Assembly: GCF_040605455.1 (NCBI RefSeq)
Contig: NZ_JBEXCV010000021.1
Span: 18,002-82,001, forward strand
DNA from: Embleya sp040605455
Lineage (GTDB): Bacteria > Actinomycetota > Actinomycetes > Streptomycetales > Streptomycetaceae
DNA: 64,000 bases
Direction: 5' to 3'
The notes below the pieces were generated by a model. That model was not told the origin of the DNA and searched no databases. It worked only from the letters and a program-made list of their open reading frames with translations. The position numbers and the translations under genes are program-made. Below, piece by piece: positions 24,244 to 32,838 of the stretch (positions are counted from its first letter, which is position 1; the number at the start of each line of letters is the position of its first letter).

Positions 24244-25260
24244 ATGCTTATCGCTCAGCGGCCGACCCTGACCGAGGACGTCGTCGACGAATACCGTTCG
24301 CGGTTCGTCATCGAGCCCCTCGAGCCCGGCTTCGGCTACACGCTCGGCAACTCGCTTCGTCGCACGCTCCTCTCCTCGATCCCGGGCGCGGCTGTCACCA
24401 GCATCCGGATCGACGGCGTCCTGCACGAGTTCACCACCGTGCCGGGTGTCAAGGAGGACGTCACCGACCTCATCCTCAACATCAAGCAGCTGGTCGTCTC
24501 CTCGGAGCACGACGAGCCGGTCGTGATGTACCTGCGCAAGCAGGGCCCGGGTGTGGTCACCGCCGGCGACATCGCGCCGCCGGCCGGTGTCGAGGTGCAC
24601 AACCCCGACCTGGTCCTGGCGACGCTGAACGCCAAGGGCAAGCTGGAGATGGAGCTGACCGTCGAGCGCGGTCGCGGCTACGTCTCCGCGGTGCAGAACA
24701 AGCAGGCGGGCCAGGAGATCGGCCGCGTGCCGGTCGACTCGATCTACTCGCCGGTGCTCAAGGTCACGTACAAGGTCGAGGCCACCCGTGTCGAGCAGCG
24801 CACGGACTTCGACAAGCTGATCGTCGACGTCGAGACCAAGCAGTCCATGCGTCCGCGTGACGCGATGGCCTCCGCCGGCAAGACGCTGGTCGAGCTGTTC
24901 GGTCTCGCGCGCGAGCTGAACATCGACGCCGAGGGCATCGACATGGGCCCGTCGCCGACCGACGCCGCGCTCGCGGCCGATCTGGCCCTGCCGATCGAGG
25001 AGCTCGAGCTCACGGTCCGCTCGTACAACTGCCTCAAGCGCGAGGGCATCCACACCGTGGGTGAACTGGTCGCGCGCAGCGAGGCCGACCTGCTGGACAT
25101 TCGCAACTTCGGTGCGAAGTCCATCGACGAGGTCAAGGCGAAGCTCAACGGGATGGGCCTGGCCCTCAAGGACAGCCCGCCCGGGTTCGACCCGACCGCC
25201 GCCGCGGACAGCTTCGGCGACGAGGACGACCACGGCTTCGCGGAGACCGAGCAGTACTGA
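24244..25260 (+). CDS. rpoA: RNA polymerase alpha subunit
   Basis: This is a 338-residue alpha subunit that nucleates RNA polymerase assembly. The N-terminal domain includes RFVIEPLEPGFGYTLGNSLR and RTLLSSIPGAAVTSIRIDG. The C-terminal domain, which binds UP elements and activators, has RSYNCLKREGIHTVGELV and IRNFGAKSIDEVKAKL. An acidic tail ends the protein. A terminator precedes it by 54 bp, so a local promoter is expected; CATATA at 24211-24216 is a possible but unproven -10. Confidence 0.98.
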   Translation: MLIAQRPTLTEDVVDEYRSRFVIEPLEPGFGYTLGNSLRRTLLSSIPGAAVTSIRIDGVLHEFTTVPGVKEDVTDLILNIKQLVVSSEHDEPVVMYLRKQGPGVVTAGDIAPPAGVEVHNPDLVLATLNAKGKLEMELTVERGRGYVSAVQNKQAGQEIGRVPVDSIYSPVLKVTYKVEATRVEQRTDFDKLIVDVETKQSMRPRDAMASAGKTLVELFGLARELNIDAEGIDMGPSPTDAALAADLALPIEELELTVRSYNCLKREGIHTVGELVARSEADLLDIRNFGAKSIDEVKAKLNGMGLALKDSPPGFDPTAAADSFGDEDDHGFAETEQY

Positions 25261-25294
25261 TTGCCGCGTTGAACAACGCCTTCGGGTGTTGTCA

Positions 25295-25320
25295 CCACCC
25301 GGGCCGACCGGCCCGGGTGG
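25295..25320 (+). terminator. Hairpin between rpoA and rplQ
   Basis: CCACCCGGGCC (25295-25305) pairs perfectly with GGCCCGGGTGG (25310-25320), loop GACC. A smaller hairpin, GCGTTG/CAACGC with loop AA (25266-25279), lies just upstream. No T tract follows, so partial readthrough into rplQ is likely. Confidence 0.55.
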
Positions 25321-25370
25321 ACTGACGCCGGTACCTGACACGGCCGGCGCAGGAATATCTAGGAGAGAAC

Positions 25371-25892
25371 ATGCCCAGGCCCACCAAGGGTCCGCGCCTC
25401 GGCGGCGGCCCGTCCCACGAGCGGCTGATCCTGGCCGGTCTCGCGACGGCGCTGTTCGAGCACGGTCGGATCACCACGACCGAGGCCAAGGCGCGTCGGC
25501 TGCGTCCCGTCGCCGAGCGACTGATCACCAAGGCGAAGAAGGGCGACCTGCACAACCGTCGCCAGGTGCTCACGATCGTTCGCGACAAGAGCGTCGTGCA
25601 CTCGCTGTTCGAGGAGATCGCTCCCCGGTACGAGAACCGCCCGGGCGGTTACACGCGCATCACCAAGATCGGCAACCGCAAGGGCGACAACGCGCCCATG
25701 GCGGTCATCGAGCTGGTCGAGGCGCTGACCGTGGCGCAGACCGCGGTCGGCGAGGCCGAGGCCGCCACGAAGCGTTCGGTCAAGGAGCAGGAGACCGCCA
25801 AGGTCGAGACGGCGAAGGCCGTCGAGACCGAGGAGGCGCCCGCCGCCGAGGCCGAGCAGGCCGAGGAGAGCAAGGACGCCGACAAGGCCTGA
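25371..25892 (+). CDS. rplQ: 50S ribosomal protein L17 with Ala/Glu/Lys-rich tail
   Basis: This is a 173-residue L17, which lies near the tunnel exit. The core MPRPTKGPRLGGGPSHERLI to about residue 120 matches the bacterial family, including NRPGGYTRITKIGNRKGDNA. About 50 further residues rich in Ala, Glu and Lys follow, a common actinobacterial extension predicted to be helical or disordered. It ends the alpha operon before a long UUCG-capped terminator. Confidence 0.97.
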   Translation: MPRPTKGPRLGGGPSHERLILAGLATALFEHGRITTTEAKARRLRPVAERLITKAKKGDLHNRRQVLTIVRDKSVVHSLFEEIAPRYENRPGGYTRITKIGNRKGDNAPMAVIELVEALTVAQTAVGEAEAATKRSVKEQETAKVETAKAVETEEAPAAEAEQAEESKDADKA

Positions 25893-25930
25893 CGGTCTCG
25901 TCGCATGCTCCACGCGTTCTGAATCACAGT

Positions 25931-25970
25931 GCGAGCCCGTTCCCCGTATTCGTACGGGGGACGGGCTCGC
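25931..25970 (+). terminator. Alpha-operon terminator with UUCG tetraloop
   Basis: GCGAGCCCGT (25931-25940) pairs with ACGGGCTCGC (25961-25970). After one U-G pair, CCCCGTA (25942-25948) pairs with TACGGGG (25953-25959). The loop is TTCG (25949-25952), giving an 18-bp hairpin. Confidence 0.85.
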
Positions 25971-25992
25971 GCCATGCCCGGAGGTGGTTGAC

Positions 25993-26835
25993 GTGGTGCG
26001 CTTGCGCATCGATCTGTCGTACGACGGCACCGAGTTCGCGGGCTGGGCCCGCCAGCGCGAGTTGCGCACCGTGCAGGGCACGCTGGAGAGCGCCCTGACC
26101 ACCGTGCTGCGGCTGGCCGAGCCGGCCCAGCTGACCGTGGCCGGCCGAACCGACGCGGGGGTGCACGCGCGGGGCCAGGTGGCCCATCTCGACGTTCCGG
26201 ACGAAATCTGGGCGGCGGTGGGCGACGTGGCCCTGCGCCGGGTCACCGGGGCGCTGCCGCGGGATCTGCGGGTGCGCGACATCACCGTGGCGCCCGAGGG
26301 CTTCGACGCGCGGTTCGGCGCTATCTGGCGGCGCTACGCATACCGGGTGTGCGACGCGCCGGGCGGGGTGGATCCGCTGCGGCGGGGCAGCGTGGTGTGG
26401 CACGACCGGCCGTTGGACGAGACCCGGATGAACGCGGCGGCGCGGCGGTTGCTGGGCGAGCACGACTTCGCGTCGTTCTGCCGCAAGCGCGAGGGCGCCA
26501 CGACGGTGCGCTGTCTCCAGGACTTCTCCTGGGCGCGCGAGACGCCGACCGGGGCCGATGTGGGTCCCGCGTTTCGGCCGGTGATCGTGGCCACCGTGCG
26601 GGCGGACGCGTTCTGCCACAACATGGTGCGTTCGCTGGTCGGCGCGATGCTGGCGGTGGGTACCGGGCGCAAGCCGGTGGACTGGCCGCTGGAGGTGCTC
26701 GGGCGCGCGGTGCGCGACTCGGGCGTGCATGTCGCGCCCGCGCACGGGCTCACCCTGGAGGAGGTGGCCTACCCGGCGGACGATCTGCTCGCGGACCGGG
26801 TCACCGCGACCCGGCGGCGCCGGGACGGCGGCTGA
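25993..26835 (+). CDS. truA: tRNA pseudouridine(38-40) synthase TruA
   Basis: This 280-residue enzyme isomerises uridines 38-40 in the anticodon arm of tRNA. The catalytic Asp lies in AGRTDAGVHARGQ. RLRIDLSYDGTEFAGWARQ at the start and FCHNMVRSLVGAMLAVGTGR toward the end are family hallmarks. GTG 25993 was chosen because GGAGG (25980-25984) is 8 bases upstream; GTGs at 25984 and 25996 are alternatives. It follows the alpha operon in the usual streptomycete order and is convergent with the next gene. Confidence 0.95.
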   Translation: MVRLRIDLSYDGTEFAGWARQRELRTVQGTLESALTTVLRLAEPAQLTVAGRTDAGVHARGQVAHLDVPDEIWAAVGDVALRRVTGALPRDLRVRDITVAPEGFDARFGAIWRRYAYRVCDAPGGVDPLRRGSVVWHDRPLDETRMNAAARRLLGEHDFASFCRKREGATTVRCLQDFSWARETPTGADVGPAFRPVIVATVRADAFCHNMVRSLVGAMLAVGTGRKPVDWPLEVLGRAVRDSGVHVAPAHGLTLEEVAYPADDLLADRVTATRRRRDGG

Positions 26836-26859
26836 GCCGCGGCGGCAACCCGGACCGGG

Positions 26860-27906
26860 TCAGCCCTGGATCTGTTCCAGGGCCTTGCGCTTGTTCTCCT
26901 CGTCGATCTGCTTGGACCTCGCCTCGCCGCGCGCGGTGAGCGAGTTCCACAGGAACTTGTCGACGTCGTCCTGGGCCTGGGCCATCGGTTTGTCGTCGCC
27001 GACCGGGTCCTTGCCGTCGGCGTACCAGTCGAGGGTGAACAGGGCGTAGCGACCGACCGAGTTGCGCAGCTTGCCGTGCTTTTGCTTCTTGGTGTCCAAG
27101 ACCTTGATGCCGGGGCCGGCCAGCGGCAGGAGTTCGCCGCCGTCCTTGCCGTTCTTGATCGCGGTCGCCTTGTCCGCGGACGGGAACGAGGCGACCGCGG
27201 CGGTGGAGACGATGCCGTCCGGGCCGATGACCGCGAGCCGGATGAGCTGGGTGCACTGCTGATTGCGCGCGGCCGGGCCGAGCTTGGTGTCGGTACCGTC
27301 CGAACAGGTGTTGTCCAGCTTGCTCGCGGCCACCGAGTACTGCCGCCCGTTGACGGTGAACTTCGCGCTCGGGAACAAGGATTCGACCGTGAACGGCGCG
27401 CTGTCCAGGGCCGGGTCGGCGAGCACGGCCTGAGCCGGGGGCGGCGGCGGGACGGTGGGTGCGGGTCGGAAGGTCGGCTTGGCCGGGGCGAAGGACGCGG
27501 TGGAGGGGCCGGTCGAGGAGCCGGGGCCGGCGCTCTTCTTGTCGTCGCCGCCGGACATCGCCATGGCCGCGGCGACCACGCCGCCGACCAGCGCGAGGCC
27601 GAGCACGGCGCCACCCACGGTGAACAGCAGCCGGCGACGCTTGGCCGCCGAGTCCCGCTGTTCCGCCAGCGCGTCCCAGTCGGGCCCTGCGGAGCCGCCG
27701 AACTGCTGTTGCTGTGTTGGCTGTTCGGGCACGGGTCGCGATTGCGCGAAGGGCTGCTGATGCGGTTGTTGCGCGTGCGGGTCGTGCGCATGCGAGGGGA
27801 ACGGGTCCCACGTGTGCTGTTGTTGCCCCGGCGTGCCGGGCCCACCCGGGCGCACGCTCCACGGCTGCTGCCCGTCGTCTTCCGGTGGTGTACCGACCCC
27901 CGACAT
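26860..27906 (-). CDS. Membrane-anchored hypothetical protein with Gln/Pro-rich cytoplasmic N-terminus
   Basis: This is a 348-residue protein. About 85 Pro/Gln/His-rich residues are followed by a basic patch and one membrane helix (about residues 93-117). A Pro-rich linker leads to a folded outer domain of some 180 residues, which has two conserved-looking Cys (NTCSDG and NQQCTQL) that could form a disulfide. I recognise no catalytic motif. ATG 27906 (MSGVGTPPED) has a G-rich ribosome site. An ATG 39 bases further upstream is possible. The gene lies between truA and rplM, as a similar protein does in Streptomyces. Function unknown. Confidence 0.8.
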   Translation of the reverse strand: MSGVGTPPEDDGQQPWSVRPGGPGTPGQQQHTWDPFPSHAHDPHAQQPHQQPFAQSRPVPEQPTQQQQFGGSAGPDWDALAEQRDSAAKRRRLLFTVGGAVLGLALVGGVVAAAMAMSGGDDKKSAGPGSSTGPSTASFAPAKPTFRPAPTVPPPPPAQAVLADPALDSAPFTVESLFPSAKFTVNGRQYSVAASKLDNTCSDGTDTKLGPAARNQQCTQLIRLAVIGPDGIVSTAAVASFPSADKATAIKNGKDGGELLPLAGPGIKVLDTKKQKHGKLRNSVGRYALFTLDWYADGKDPVGDDKPMAQAQDDVDKFLWNSLTARGEARSKQIDEENKRKALEQIQG

Positions 27907-28262
27907 ATCCGCCCCCTGCAAGGATGACCCGCCTCGGCTCCCCATGCGCCGACGCTCCAGTCGTTCGGCGCATCGTACCTATCCGCCGATCCGGTGACGG
28001 CCGGCGTGGCATGGTAGGAGCACCCATGCCGATGGCTTACGCTGGGGAGGGGCATGAGCAGATCATTGCCCCATTGCTCGTTTTGACCGGCACCCCCTTG
28101 ACCCGGTATTGTGCCGGTTCGTTGTGCGTATTGGCTTGCTTGAGTGGAGTCGGTACGCCGGGCCGCCGGCCACCGGAGTCCGCATTCGGTTCGGAATCAT
28201 CTCCCGGACAGCCAGTCGGCATCCGTAAGCACACACTCACGAAGAAGCGAAGGCTATCGACC
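27907..28262 (+). promoter_or_regulatory. Divergent gap and rplM leader
   Basis: This 356-bp stretch lies between the divergent hypothetical gene and rplM. A good promoter for rplM lies at 28083-28112. The following 150-nt leader is GC-rich and can fold locally near 28150-28180, but I see no recognised riboswitch or ribosomal-protein motif. Confidence 0.45.
28083..28112 (+). promoter_or_regulatory. Candidate rplM promoter (TTGACC-18-TATTGT)
   Basis: TTGACC (28083-28088) and TATTGT (28107-28112) are separated by 18 bp and face rplM. A second TTGACC at 28098 has no good partner. The match to the principal sigma consensus is strong for a streptomycete. Confidence 0.65.
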
Positions 28263-28706
28263 GTGCGCACGTACAGCCCCAAGCCCGGCGACGTCCAGCG
28301 TCAGTGGCACGTCATCGACGCGACCGATGTCGTGCTCGGCCGTCTGTCCACCCAGGCTGCTGCCCTGCTCCGGGGTAAGCACAAGCCGGTGTACGCGCCG
28401 CACGTCGACACCGGCGATTTCGTCATCATTGTGAACGCCGACAAGGTGCACCTGTCGGGTAACAAGCGCAGCCAGAAGATGGCGTACCGCCACTCCGGCT
28501 ACCCGGGTGGCCTGCGCGCCGTCCGCTACGACGAGCTGCTGGAGAAGAACCCCGAGAAGGCCGTGGAGAAGGCCATCAAGGGCATGCTCCCGAAGAACAC
28601 CCTGGGTCGGCAGATGTTGTCGAAGCTCAAGGTGTACCGCGGTTCCGAGCACCCGCACTCGGCGCAGCAGCCGGTTCCGTTCGAGATCACCCAGGTCGCG
28701 CAGTAG
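28263..28706 (+). CDS. rplM: 50S ribosomal protein L13
   Basis: This is a 147-residue L13, an early 50S assembly protein. WHVIDATDVVLGRLSTQAA, GDFVIIVNADKVHLSGNK and the end HPHSAQQPVPFEITQVAQ are diagnostic. GTG 28263 (VRTYSPKPGDVQRQW) gives the family length; the frame before it is leader. rpsI follows 41 bp later in the usual pair. Confidence 0.97.
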   Translation: MRTYSPKPGDVQRQWHVIDATDVVLGRLSTQAAALLRGKHKPVYAPHVDTGDFVIIVNADKVHLSGNKRSQKMAYRHSGYPGGLRAVRYDELLEKNPEKAVEKAIKGMLPKNTLGRQMLSKLKVYRGSEHPHSAQQPVPFEITQVAQ

Positions 28707-28747
28707 TCACGGCCACCGCCTGACGAACGAATAGTTTGAGGAGAACA

Positions 28748-29233
28748 GTGGCCGAGACCATTGCAGAAACCCCGATCGAGGAGACCGAGGGTCTTCCGCT
28801 CGAGAGCTACACGTCCGAGTCGCTCGCCTCGCGCTTCAGCGAGCCGCAGGCGGGTTCGGCCACCGGTCGCCGCAAGGAAGCCGTCGCGCGCGTCCGCATC
28901 GTGCCGGGCACGGGCAAGTGGAAGATCAACGGGCGCACGCTCGAGGAGTACTTCCCGAACAAGGTGCACCAGCAGCTGGTCAACGAGCCCTTCAAGGTGC
29001 TCGAGCTGGACGACCGCTACGACGTGCACGCCCGCATCCACGGTGGCGGCGTCTCCGGCCAGGCCGGTGCGCTGCGTCTGGGTGTAGCCCGTTCGCTGAA
29101 CGAGGCCGACGTCGAGGCTAACCGCCCGGCGCTCAAGAAGGCCGGCTTCCTGACCCGTGACCCGCGTGCCACGGAGCGCAAGAAGTACGGTCTGAAGAAG
29201 GCGCGCAAGGCGCCTCAGTACAGCAAGCGCTAA
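28748..29233 (+). CDS. rpsI: 30S ribosomal protein S9
   Basis: This is a 161-residue S9, whose C-terminal tail contacts P-site tRNA. An acidic N-terminal extension of about 40 residues precedes the core TGRRKEAVARVRIVPGTGKW. GGGVSGQAGALRLGVARSL and the tail KKARKAPQYSKR, ending in the invariant Lys-Arg, are present. GTG 28748 follows GAGGAGA. A strong terminator follows. Confidence 0.97.
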   Translation: MAETIAETPIEETEGLPLESYTSESLASRFSEPQAGSATGRRKEAVARVRIVPGTGKWKINGRTLEEYFPNKVHQQLVNEPFKVLELDDRYDVHARIHGGGVSGQAGALRLGVARSLNEADVEANRPALKKAGFLTRDPRATERKKYGLKKARKAPQYSKR

Positions 29234-29273
29234 ACAGCCTCGCAGCACCCTCTGCGGCTGTTCGCAGCGTCAT

Positions 29274-29310
29274 CAGGCCCCGGGGGCACGGTTCGTGCCC
29301 CCGGGGCCTG
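29274..29310 (+). terminator. rplM-rpsI terminator
   Basis: A perfect 17-bp stem (29274-29290 with 29294-29310) has a GTT loop, followed by TGCGTTTT. Confidence 0.9.
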
Positions 29311-29393
29311 TGCGTTTTCCGGCGGTACTCCTGCGGGAGTGGCGTTCGAAGGTAGTGTCCGAGACATCCGGAATGTATGCGGGAGATCCAACT

Positions 29394-30761
29394 GTGGGAC
29401 GACTCTTCGGTACGGACGGCGTACGTGGCCTGGCGAATGGCCGGCTGACCGCGGAACTGGCGCTCGATCTGGCGGTCGCCGCCGCGCGGGTGCTGGGATC
29501 ACGCGGTCGGGACGGGATTCCGCAATCAGGGCACGGTCGCCGGCCGTTCGCCGTGGTGGGTCGTGACCCCCGGGCGTCCGGAGAGTTCCTGGAGGCCGCC
29601 GTGGTCGCGGGTCTGGCGGGGGCGGGCGTGGACGTGTACCGCGCCGGGGTGCTGCCGACGCCGGCGATCGCCCACCTGACCGGGCTGCTCGGCGCGGACA
29701 TGGGCGTGATGCTCTCCGCGAGCCACAACGCGATGCCGGACAACGGGATCAAGTTCTTCGCGCGCGGCGGGCACAAGCTGCCGGACGACGTGGAGAACGA
29801 GATCGAGGCGCTGTTGGGCACCGCATGGGAGCGGCCCACCGGATCCGGGGTCGGCCGGGTGCAGGACCACCCCGAGGGCCACGAGCGTTACGTCGAACAC
29901 CTGTTGTCCTCGCTGCCGCATCGCCTGGACGGGCTCAAGGTTGTGGTGGACTGCGCGAACGGTGCCTCCTCGGCGGTGGCGCCGGACGCGCTGCGCCGGG
30001 CCGGGGCCGAGGTGATCGCGATCCACGCGGAGCCGGACGGCCTGAACATCAACGACGACTGCGGTTCCACGCACATGGACGCGCTTGCCGCCGCGGTGGT
30101 CGAGCACGGTGCGGACGCGGGCATCGCGCACGACGGCGACGCGGACCGGTGCCTTGCGGTGGACGCGCGCGGCGAACTGGTCGACGGCGACGCGATCCTG
30201 GCGGTGCTCGCGCTGGCGATGCGCGATGGCGGGCAGCTCGTGGAGAACACGCTGGTGGCCACCGTGATGTCCAACCTCGGGCTCAGGCTGGCCATGCAGG
30301 CCGCGGGCATCAAGATGGTGGAGACCGCGGTCGGCGACCGCTACGTCCTGGAGGCCATGCAGGCCTCGGGCCTGTCGCTGGGCGGCGAACAGTCGGGCCA
30401 CGTCGTGCTGTTGGACCACGCGACCACGGGCGACGGCACACTGACCGCGTTGCGCCTGCTGGCGCGTGTCGCGGAGACTGGCAAGCCGCTGCACGAACTG
30501 GCTTCGGTGATGACCCGGTTGCCGCAGATGTTGGTCAACGTCGCCGGAGTGGACCGCACCCGGGTGCACACCACGCCCGAACTGGCCCGGGCCGTCGCCC
30601 TGGTGGAGGAGCGCCTGGGTGACACCGGTCGGGTGTTGCTGCGCCCGTCGGGTACCGAGCCGTTGGTCCGGGTGATGGTGGAGGCGCAGACACACGACCA
30701 GGCGCGCGACGAGGCGACCGGCCTGGCCGAGATCGTGCGGACCCTGCTCGCGCTCGACTGA
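29394..30761 (+). CDS. glmM: Phosphoglucosamine mutase
   Basis: This 455-residue enzyme converts glucosamine-6-phosphate to glucosamine-1-phosphate for UDP-GlcNAc and cell-wall synthesis. The phosphoserine loop MLSASHN (Ser110), the metal loop HDGDADR (Asp 247, 249, 251), the sugar loop GGEQSGH and the phosphate loop RPSGTEPLVRVMVE are all present. GTG 29394 (VGRLFGTDGVRG) is the family start, with GGGAG upstream. Together with glmS 2 kb downstream it covers two successive steps. It is convergent with the DUF389 gene, separated by only 22 bp. Confidence 0.97.
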   Translation: MGRLFGTDGVRGLANGRLTAELALDLAVAAARVLGSRGRDGIPQSGHGRRPFAVVGRDPRASGEFLEAAVVAGLAGAGVDVYRAGVLPTPAIAHLTGLLGADMGVMLSASHNAMPDNGIKFFARGGHKLPDDVENEIEALLGTAWERPTGSGVGRVQDHPEGHERYVEHLLSSLPHRLDGLKVVVDCANGASSAVAPDALRRAGAEVIAIHAEPDGLNINDDCGSTHMDALAAAVVEHGADAGIAHDGDADRCLAVDARGELVDGDAILAVLALAMRDGGQLVENTLVATVMSNLGLRLAMQAAGIKMVETAVGDRYVLEAMQASGLSLGGEQSGHVVLLDHATTGDGTLTALRLLARVAETGKPLHELASVMTRLPQMLVNVAGVDRTRVHTTPELARAVALVEERLGDTGRVLLRPSGTEPLVRVMVEAQTHDQARDEATGLAEIVRTLLALD

Positions 30762-30783
30762 CCGAGTCGAACCCCCCGCGGCT

Positions 30784-31758
30784 TCAGGAAGACTTGGCGG
30801 CCCCCGTCGATGGTGACGGGGGTCGCCGCTTGGCGTGTGCGGCCTGCAGGCCCCACAGGCCGCGCTGGACGAGCAGGGTGAGGGTGCCCGCGAACACGAT
30901 GCCGCCCAGGTTCAGGCCGAGTTGGCCCAGTGAGCCGGCCGCCTGCGCGTAGTCGGTGTACCGGATGGCCACCGCAGCGTTCGCGGCGGCGGGCACGGTG
31001 GTGACCGAGATCAGGACGCCGATCAGCGCACCGGACTTGGCACTGGTCAGCGAGAGCATGCCCGCCACGCCGGCGAGCAGCGCGACCCAGAACGAGAGCC
31101 AGTCCGGCTGGAAGATGAACTCGGTGAGCGGGCGCGAGCGTTCGAGCATGTCGCGGTCGAACAGGCCGAGCGAGTCCAGGAGCGTGGTGAACGCGATGGT
31201 GGCCGCCATCGCCACCGGGAAGCCGACGAGCAGGGCGAGCGCACTGCGGGCGGCGAGTCGGGGCCGACACTGCACCGCGGCCACGCACAATCCGGCGAGC
31301 GGGCCGAATTCGGGTCCCACCACCATCGCGCCGACGATCAGGATCGGGTTGTCGAGCAGTACGCCGCACGCCGCGATCATGGTGGCCACCGCCAGGAAGG
31401 CCAGGAACGTCACGGAGAGCGCGGACTCCTCCGAGGTGGCCCCCTCGATCTCCTCCCACACTACGGAGTCGGCGCTGTCGCCCGGTGCGTCCCGCTCCGC
31501 TCGATCCGCGGACCGGGACAACATCACGTCCAGGTCCTCGAGCGCGATCGAGCCGTCCTTGTGCAGGTCCAACGCACGCAGTTCGGCGAGCACCGCATTG
31601 GTGGCCTCACGCGCCAGGTCACAGGCGATCACATCGCCCGCGGGCTGCACCGCGGCGCTCGGCCACACCACGAGATGGGTGGCTCCGGGTTCGGCGAGCA
31701 GCAGGTCACGCACCGCGGCGCTGCGGTCGGCGGGCACGATCAGACGCAGATGGAACAT
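30784..31758 (-). CDS. DUF389 family membrane protein
   Basis: This is a 324-residue protein. A soluble N-terminal domain (about 110 residues, starting MFHLRLIVPADRSAAVRDLL) precedes several membrane helices from about residue 115 onward. These include the DUF389 signature region DNPILIVGAMVVGPEFGPLA. A basic C-terminal tail ends it. The family is widespread in bacteria with no settled function. It lies between convergent glmM and coaA, 18 bp downstream of coaA on the same strand, so it may be cotranscribed with coaA. Confidence 0.9.
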   Translation of the reverse strand: MFHLRLIVPADRSAAVRDLLLAEPGATHLVVWPSAAVQPAGDVIACDLAREATNAVLAELRALDLHKDGSIALEDLDVMLSRSADRAERDAPGDSADSVVWEEIEGATSEESALSVTFLAFLAVATMIAACGVLLDNPILIVGAMVVGPEFGPLAGLCVAAVQCRPRLAARSALALLVGFPVAMAATIAFTTLLDSLGLFDRDMLERSRPLTEFIFQPDWLSFWVALLAGVAGMLSLTSAKSGALIGVLISVTTVPAAANAAVAIRYTDYAQAAGSLGQLGLNLGGIVFAGTLTLLVQRGLWGLQAAHAKRRPPSPSTGAAKSS

Positions 31759-31776
31759 CCGGTGAAGGTACCTGGG

Positions 31777-32745
31777 TCACAACTTGCGCAGCCGCAATCT
31801 GCTCACCGAGTGGTCCGCGTCCTTTTGCAGCACCAGGGTGGCCCGGGCGCGGGTGGGCCGGATGTTCTGCACCAGGTTGGTCTCGTTGATGGTCGCCCAG
31901 GTGTTCTCCGCGTAGCGCAGCGCGTCCTCGGGGGTCATCACCGCGTATTTGCGAAAGTACGAGGCCGGGTCGCGGAACGCGGTTTGGCGCAGTTTGACGA
32001 AGCGTTCCAGGTACCAGCGGCGGATGTCCTGGGTGCGGGCGTCCACGTACACGCTGAAGTCGAAGAAGTCGGACAGCGCGAGCCGGGGCCGGCCGTCGGC
32101 GGTGGGCGACGCGGGCTGCAGGACGTTGAGGCCCTCGACGATGAGGATGTCGGGCCGGTGGATGGTCAGTCGCTCGTTCGGCAGGATGTTGTAGGTCAGG
32201 TGTGAGTACACCGGCGCGGTGACCTCGGGTTTGCCCGCCTTGACGTCCGCGACGAAGCGGACCAGGGCGCGTCGGTCGTAGGACTCCGGGAAACCCTTGC
32301 GGTGCATGATCCCGCGGCGTTCCAACTCCTCGTTGGGGTAGAGGAAGCCGTCGGTGGTCAGCAGTTCGACGTGCGGGTGGTCGGGCCAGCGGGCGAGCAG
32401 TTCGCGCAGGATGCGCGCGGTGGTGCTCTTGCCCACGGCGACGCTGCCCGCGACGCCGATCACGAACGGTATCCCCGGGCTGTCGCCGTTGCCCAGGAAC
32501 GTGGTCAGCGCGCGGCCCAGGCCCCGGGTGGCGCCGACGTAGAGGTTCAGCAGCCGCGAGAGCGGCAGGTAGACGTCGGAGACCTCGTCGAGGTCGACCA
32601 CGTCGCCCAGGCCGCGCAGGCGTTCGAGTTCGTCGGCGGTCAGCGGGAGCGGCGTCCCGGCCCGTAGCCGGGTCCAGGCGGCGCGGTCGAGTTCGACGAA
32701 GGGGGACAGGTCGCGAGCCGGCCCCTGAGCCGCGAAGGAGTGCAC
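31777..32745 (-). CDS. coaA: Type I pantothenate kinase
   Basis: This 322-residue enzyme phosphorylates pantothenate, the first committed step to coenzyme A. The P-loop GVAGSVAVGKSTTARIL spans about residues 97-113. LTTDGFLYPNEELERRGIMH, RKGFPESYD and the C-terminal NIRPTRARATLVLQKDADH are typical of CoaA. GTG 32745 (VHSFAAQGPARDLSPFVELD) gives family length; the frame runs open far upstream but is antisense to glmS there. It is divergent from glmS with 93 bp between the starts. Confidence 0.96.
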   Translation of the reverse strand: MHSFAAQGPARDLSPFVELDRAAWTRLRAGTPLPLTADELERLRGLGDVVDLDEVSDVYLPLSRLLNLYVGATRGLGRALTTFLGNGDSPGIPFVIGVAGSVAVGKSTTARILRELLARWPDHPHVELLTTDGFLYPNEELERRGIMHRKGFPESYDRRALVRFVADVKAGKPEVTAPVYSHLTYNILPNERLTIHRPDILIVEGLNVLQPASPTADGRPRLALSDFFDFSVYVDARTQDIRRWYLERFVKLRQTAFRDPASYFRKYAVMTPEDALRYAENTWATINETNLVQNIRPTRARATLVLQKDADHSVSRLRLRKL

Positions 32746-32838
32746 GTGCTTATTGTCCCGAGTGTGCGCCCGCGACCCGTCGCCGGGCCGTCGAACGCGT
32801 TTCCGTCGCCCCGATGGCGACCCCGTAGGCTGGGCCCC

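Noticed and set aside
30796..30827. Hairpin near the glmM end as its terminator
   Set aside because: The 8-bp stem lies inside the C-terminal coding sequence of the DUF389 gene on the other strand. It may contribute to termination, but codon content explains it equally well.
32746..32838. glmS ribozyme upstream of glmS
   Set aside because: Only 93 bp separate the coaA and glmS starts, and a -10 box lies 7 nt before the glmS ATG, leaving no space for the ribozyme fold.
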